Positions 62,464-64,000 of a stretch of DNA of 64,000 nt are shown piece by piece. The position numbers and the translations under genes were made by a program. Each line of letters begins with the position of its first letter. The first letter of the stretch is position 1. The stretch spans positions 1-64,000 of the forward strand of contig NZ_BOPG01000009.1 of assembly GCF_016863635.1 (NCBI RefSeq), read 5' to 3'. The stretch is from Virgisporangium aurantiacum (GTDB lineage Bacteria > Actinomycetota > Actinomycetes > Mycobacteriales > Micromonosporaceae). The notes under the pieces were generated by a model. It searched no databases. It worked only from the letters and a program-made list of their open reading frames with translations, and was not told where the DNA came from.

Positions 62464-63738
62464 CTAGTTGGCGTCCGCGGCCAGCGTCACCGAGGCGCTC
62501 TGGTCGGCGCCGCCGCGCTGGAACTTGACGCTGACCACCGCGCCCGGCGGGTACTTGCGGACCAGGGCCACCAGGTCTTCCGGGTCTTCCAGCGGGTCGT
62601 CCTCCAGCCGGAGGATCACGTCGCCGGCCTTGAGCCCGGCCTGCTCGGCCGGCCCACCGGCGGTGACGTTGGCCAGCTTCACGCCGCCGGCCGGGCTGTT
62701 GTAGGCGGGATCGGTCGACGCGCCGAGCACCGTACGGCGGGCCTTGCCCCGCTCGATGATGTCCTGCGCCTGCCGCTTCGCCTGGTTGATCGGGATCGCG
62801 AAGGCGAGGCCGACGTTGCCCGCGGTCTGCTGGTCGGTGGACAGCGACTTGATCACCGAGTTGATGCCGACCGCCCGGCCGGCCGCGTCGAACAGCGGGC
62901 CGCCGGAGTTGCCCTGGTTCACCGCGGCGTCGGTCTGGATCGCGGCGTAGTACCGCGGGCTGCTGCTCTCGCCCGCGACCACCGGCCGGTCGGTCGCGCT
63001 GACGATGCCGTAGGTGACGGTGTTCGACAGTGCCAGCGGCGCGCCGACCGCGATCACCGGGTCGCCGACCTGGATCGTGTCGGAGTCGGCGAACTCGACC
63101 GGCGGCAGGCCGGTCTGATCGATCTTCAGGACCGCGACGTCGGACTCGGTCTCGGTGCCGATCAGCCGCGCCGGCGCGGTGCGGCCGTCGGAGAAGGTGA
63201 CGGTGATCGTGGCGCCGCCGTTGGGCCCGCCGACGACGTGGTCGTTGGTGAGCACGTACCCGTCGTTCGACACGATGAAGCCGGAGCCGAGGCTGCCGGA
63301 GTTGCCGGCCCGGGCCCGGATCGTCACCACGCTCGGCAGGACCTTCTTGACCACACCGGCCAGCGACTCGGGCGCCCGGTTGGCCGCCTCGGGCGGGCTG
63401 CCGCCGAGGTTGGACCCGCCGCCGAGGGGTGTTCCACCGCCGCCCCGCAGCGCGAACACGTAACCGAGCGTGCCGCCGAGCGCGCCGGCCAGCAGCGCGG
63501 TGATCACCGACACCATCAGCATCAGGCCGATGCCGCGACGCGGCGGGGGCGGCGGCGTCTCGAGCGGAACGGGCGGTGCGGCACCGGGTTGCGGCGGCGC
63601 GTAGACCACCGCGGAAGCCTGCGGATCCCGCCACGGATCGGTCAACGCGTCGGACCACCACACCTCACGGGCCTGCCCAGCGTCGCGCCGCCAGGGCGAT
63701 CCGTCCGTCACGATCGGGGCTCCTTCATCGACCGGCAT
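62464..63738 (-). CDS. htrA: HtrA/DegP-type serine protease with PDZ domain
   Basis: A 424-residue S1C protease. A cytoplasmic Pro-rich N-terminus (QPGAAPPVPLETPPPPPRRG) precedes one membrane helix (LMLMVSVITALLAGALGGTL). The protease domain has His (YVLTNDHVVG), Asp (TESDVAVLKID) and Ser (QGNSGGPLFD), and the C-terminal PDZ domain contains KLANVTAGGPAEQAGLKAGD. It acts on misfolded envelope proteins. In M. tuberculosis the order is O-methyltransferase, sigE, rseA, htrA, tatB. Here no sigma/anti-sigma pair stands in between. ATG 63738. Confidence 0.94.
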   Translation of the reverse strand: MPVDEGAPIVTDGSPWRRDAGQAREVWWSDALTDPWRDPQASAVVYAPPQPGAAPPVPLETPPPPPRRGIGLMLMVSVITALLAGALGGTLGYVFALRGGGGTPLGGGSNLGGSPPEAANRAPESLAGVVKKVLPSVVTIRARAGNSGSLGSGFIVSNDGYVLTNDHVVGGPNGGATITVTFSDGRTAPARLIGTETESDVAVLKIDQTGLPPVEFADSDTIQVGDPVIAVGAPLALSNTVTYGIVSATDRPVVAGESSSPRYYAAIQTDAAVNQGNSGGPLFDAAGRAVGINSVIKSLSTDQQTAGNVGLAFAIPINQAKRQAQDIIERGKARRTVLGASTDPAYNSPAGGVKLANVTAGGPAEQAGLKAGDVILRLEDDPLEDPEDLVALVRKYPPGAVVSVKFQRGGADQSASVTLAADAN

Positions 63739-63841
63739 GCCACCGCCGGCCGGTGACACCTGTCCAGCATTGCACGTGGGCGCGCACCCCATCTGCCACG
63801 AACGCTCACTAGGCTCGGCCCGGGACGGGAGGAGGTGCGCG

Positions 63842-64000
63842 ATCACCGCGCGGTTCGAGGCGCACGTCCGGGACTTCGCCAACGGCTACGTCGCGGAGGA
63901 TCCGCTGCTCACGGCCGCCCGTGAATACGCTGACGAGCTCGGACTGGCGTCGGTCAGCCCGGCCGCGGGCGCCGCGCTCCGGTTGCTCGCCGCGGCCGGT
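63842..64000 (+). CDS. O-methyltransferase, 3' truncated, unusual start
   Basis: The visible 53 residues (ITARFEAHVRDFANGYV, then DPLLTAAREYADELGLASVS) match the N-terminus of small SAM-dependent O-methyltransferases of the Rv1220c type. No ATG, GTG or TTG exists in this frame between the preceding stop and the conserved region. GGGAGGAGG (63827-63835) is 6 bp before ATC at 63842. I therefore propose ATC as start, unless the sequence has an error. The gene continues beyond the window. Divergent from htrA. Confidence 0.7.
   Translation, partial: MTARFEAHVRDFANGYVAEDPLLTAAREYADELGLASVSPAAGAALRLLAAAG

Overview
The window is high-GC DNA with many GTG starts and actinobacterial gene neighbourhoods. 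Examples are the galU-glp-rimJ block, the FmdB/5-formyl-THF cyclo-ligase pair, the DUF1003 / MgtE-N-CBS / Mrp / TatB / HtrA / O-methyltransferase block, a SARP regulator and DUF6758. It is most likely the chromosome of a Micromonosporaceae-like actinomycete. The family is inferred from gene content, not from a search.

Layout: (1) 1-11.6 kb: end of a proline-rich membrane protein, a SARP-type regulator, small secreted and hypothetical proteins, a DHA2 drug exporter, a lipoprotein, a 1231-residue secreted subtilisin divergent from a TrmB/LuxR-type regulator, and an MFS transporter with an unusual C-terminal extension. (2) 11,686-28,092: a 16.4-kb integrated island in the 3' end of a tRNA-Ala(CGC) gene. 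A perfect 35-bp direct repeat bounds it, with a decayed tyrosine integrase next to the intact tRNA. (3) 28-44.5 kb: core and conserved genes (Rv0996-like membrane protein, RimJ, Glp/MoeA, GalU, diguanylate cyclase, 5-FTHF cyclo-ligase, FmdB, DUF2231, Fur, MpaB-like oxygenase, RecB-like nuclease, PHP phosphoesterase, sigma factor with membrane partner, PH-domain protein, DUF6758, SpoU methylase). (4) 44.5-64 kb: HTTM and DCC proteins, thioredoxin, Rv2578c-type radical SAM, EAL protein, SDRs, CitE-like lyase, AMMECR1, HAD, EamA, MgtE-N/CBS, DUF1003, Mrp, LacI plus alpha-glucosidase, TatB, HtrA and the start of an O-methyltransferase.

The island is the most interesting part. Its edges are a graveyard of IS630, IS21, IS110 and rve-type transposase remnants, a degraded recombinase and a degraded repeat protein. 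Its middle (about 15.2-24.4 kb) has visibly lower GC and carries intact genes: a second-type PurF amidophosphoribosyltransferase, an AurF-like diiron N-oxygenase with all iron ligands, a TIR-domain protein, an LRR-Roc-COR (ROCO) GTPase and a YiiM-like MOSC protein. Two readings are offered. First, TIR plus LRR-GTPase is a two-gene, NLR-like immune module. Second, PurF, N-oxygenase and MOSC (whose E. coli relatives detoxify N-hydroxylated purines) suggest chemistry on an N-oxidised purine or phosphoribosylamine derivative. The AurF-like gene is only 58 bp upstream of the TIR gene, so both could be one system.

Other regulatory structure includes a perfect 23-bp inverted repeat between lacI and the alpha-glucosidase, paired 10-bp palindromes ahead of the HTTM operon, a 15-bp hairpin inside the Rv2578c-like gene, and an O-methyltransferase whose only well-placed start is ATC.
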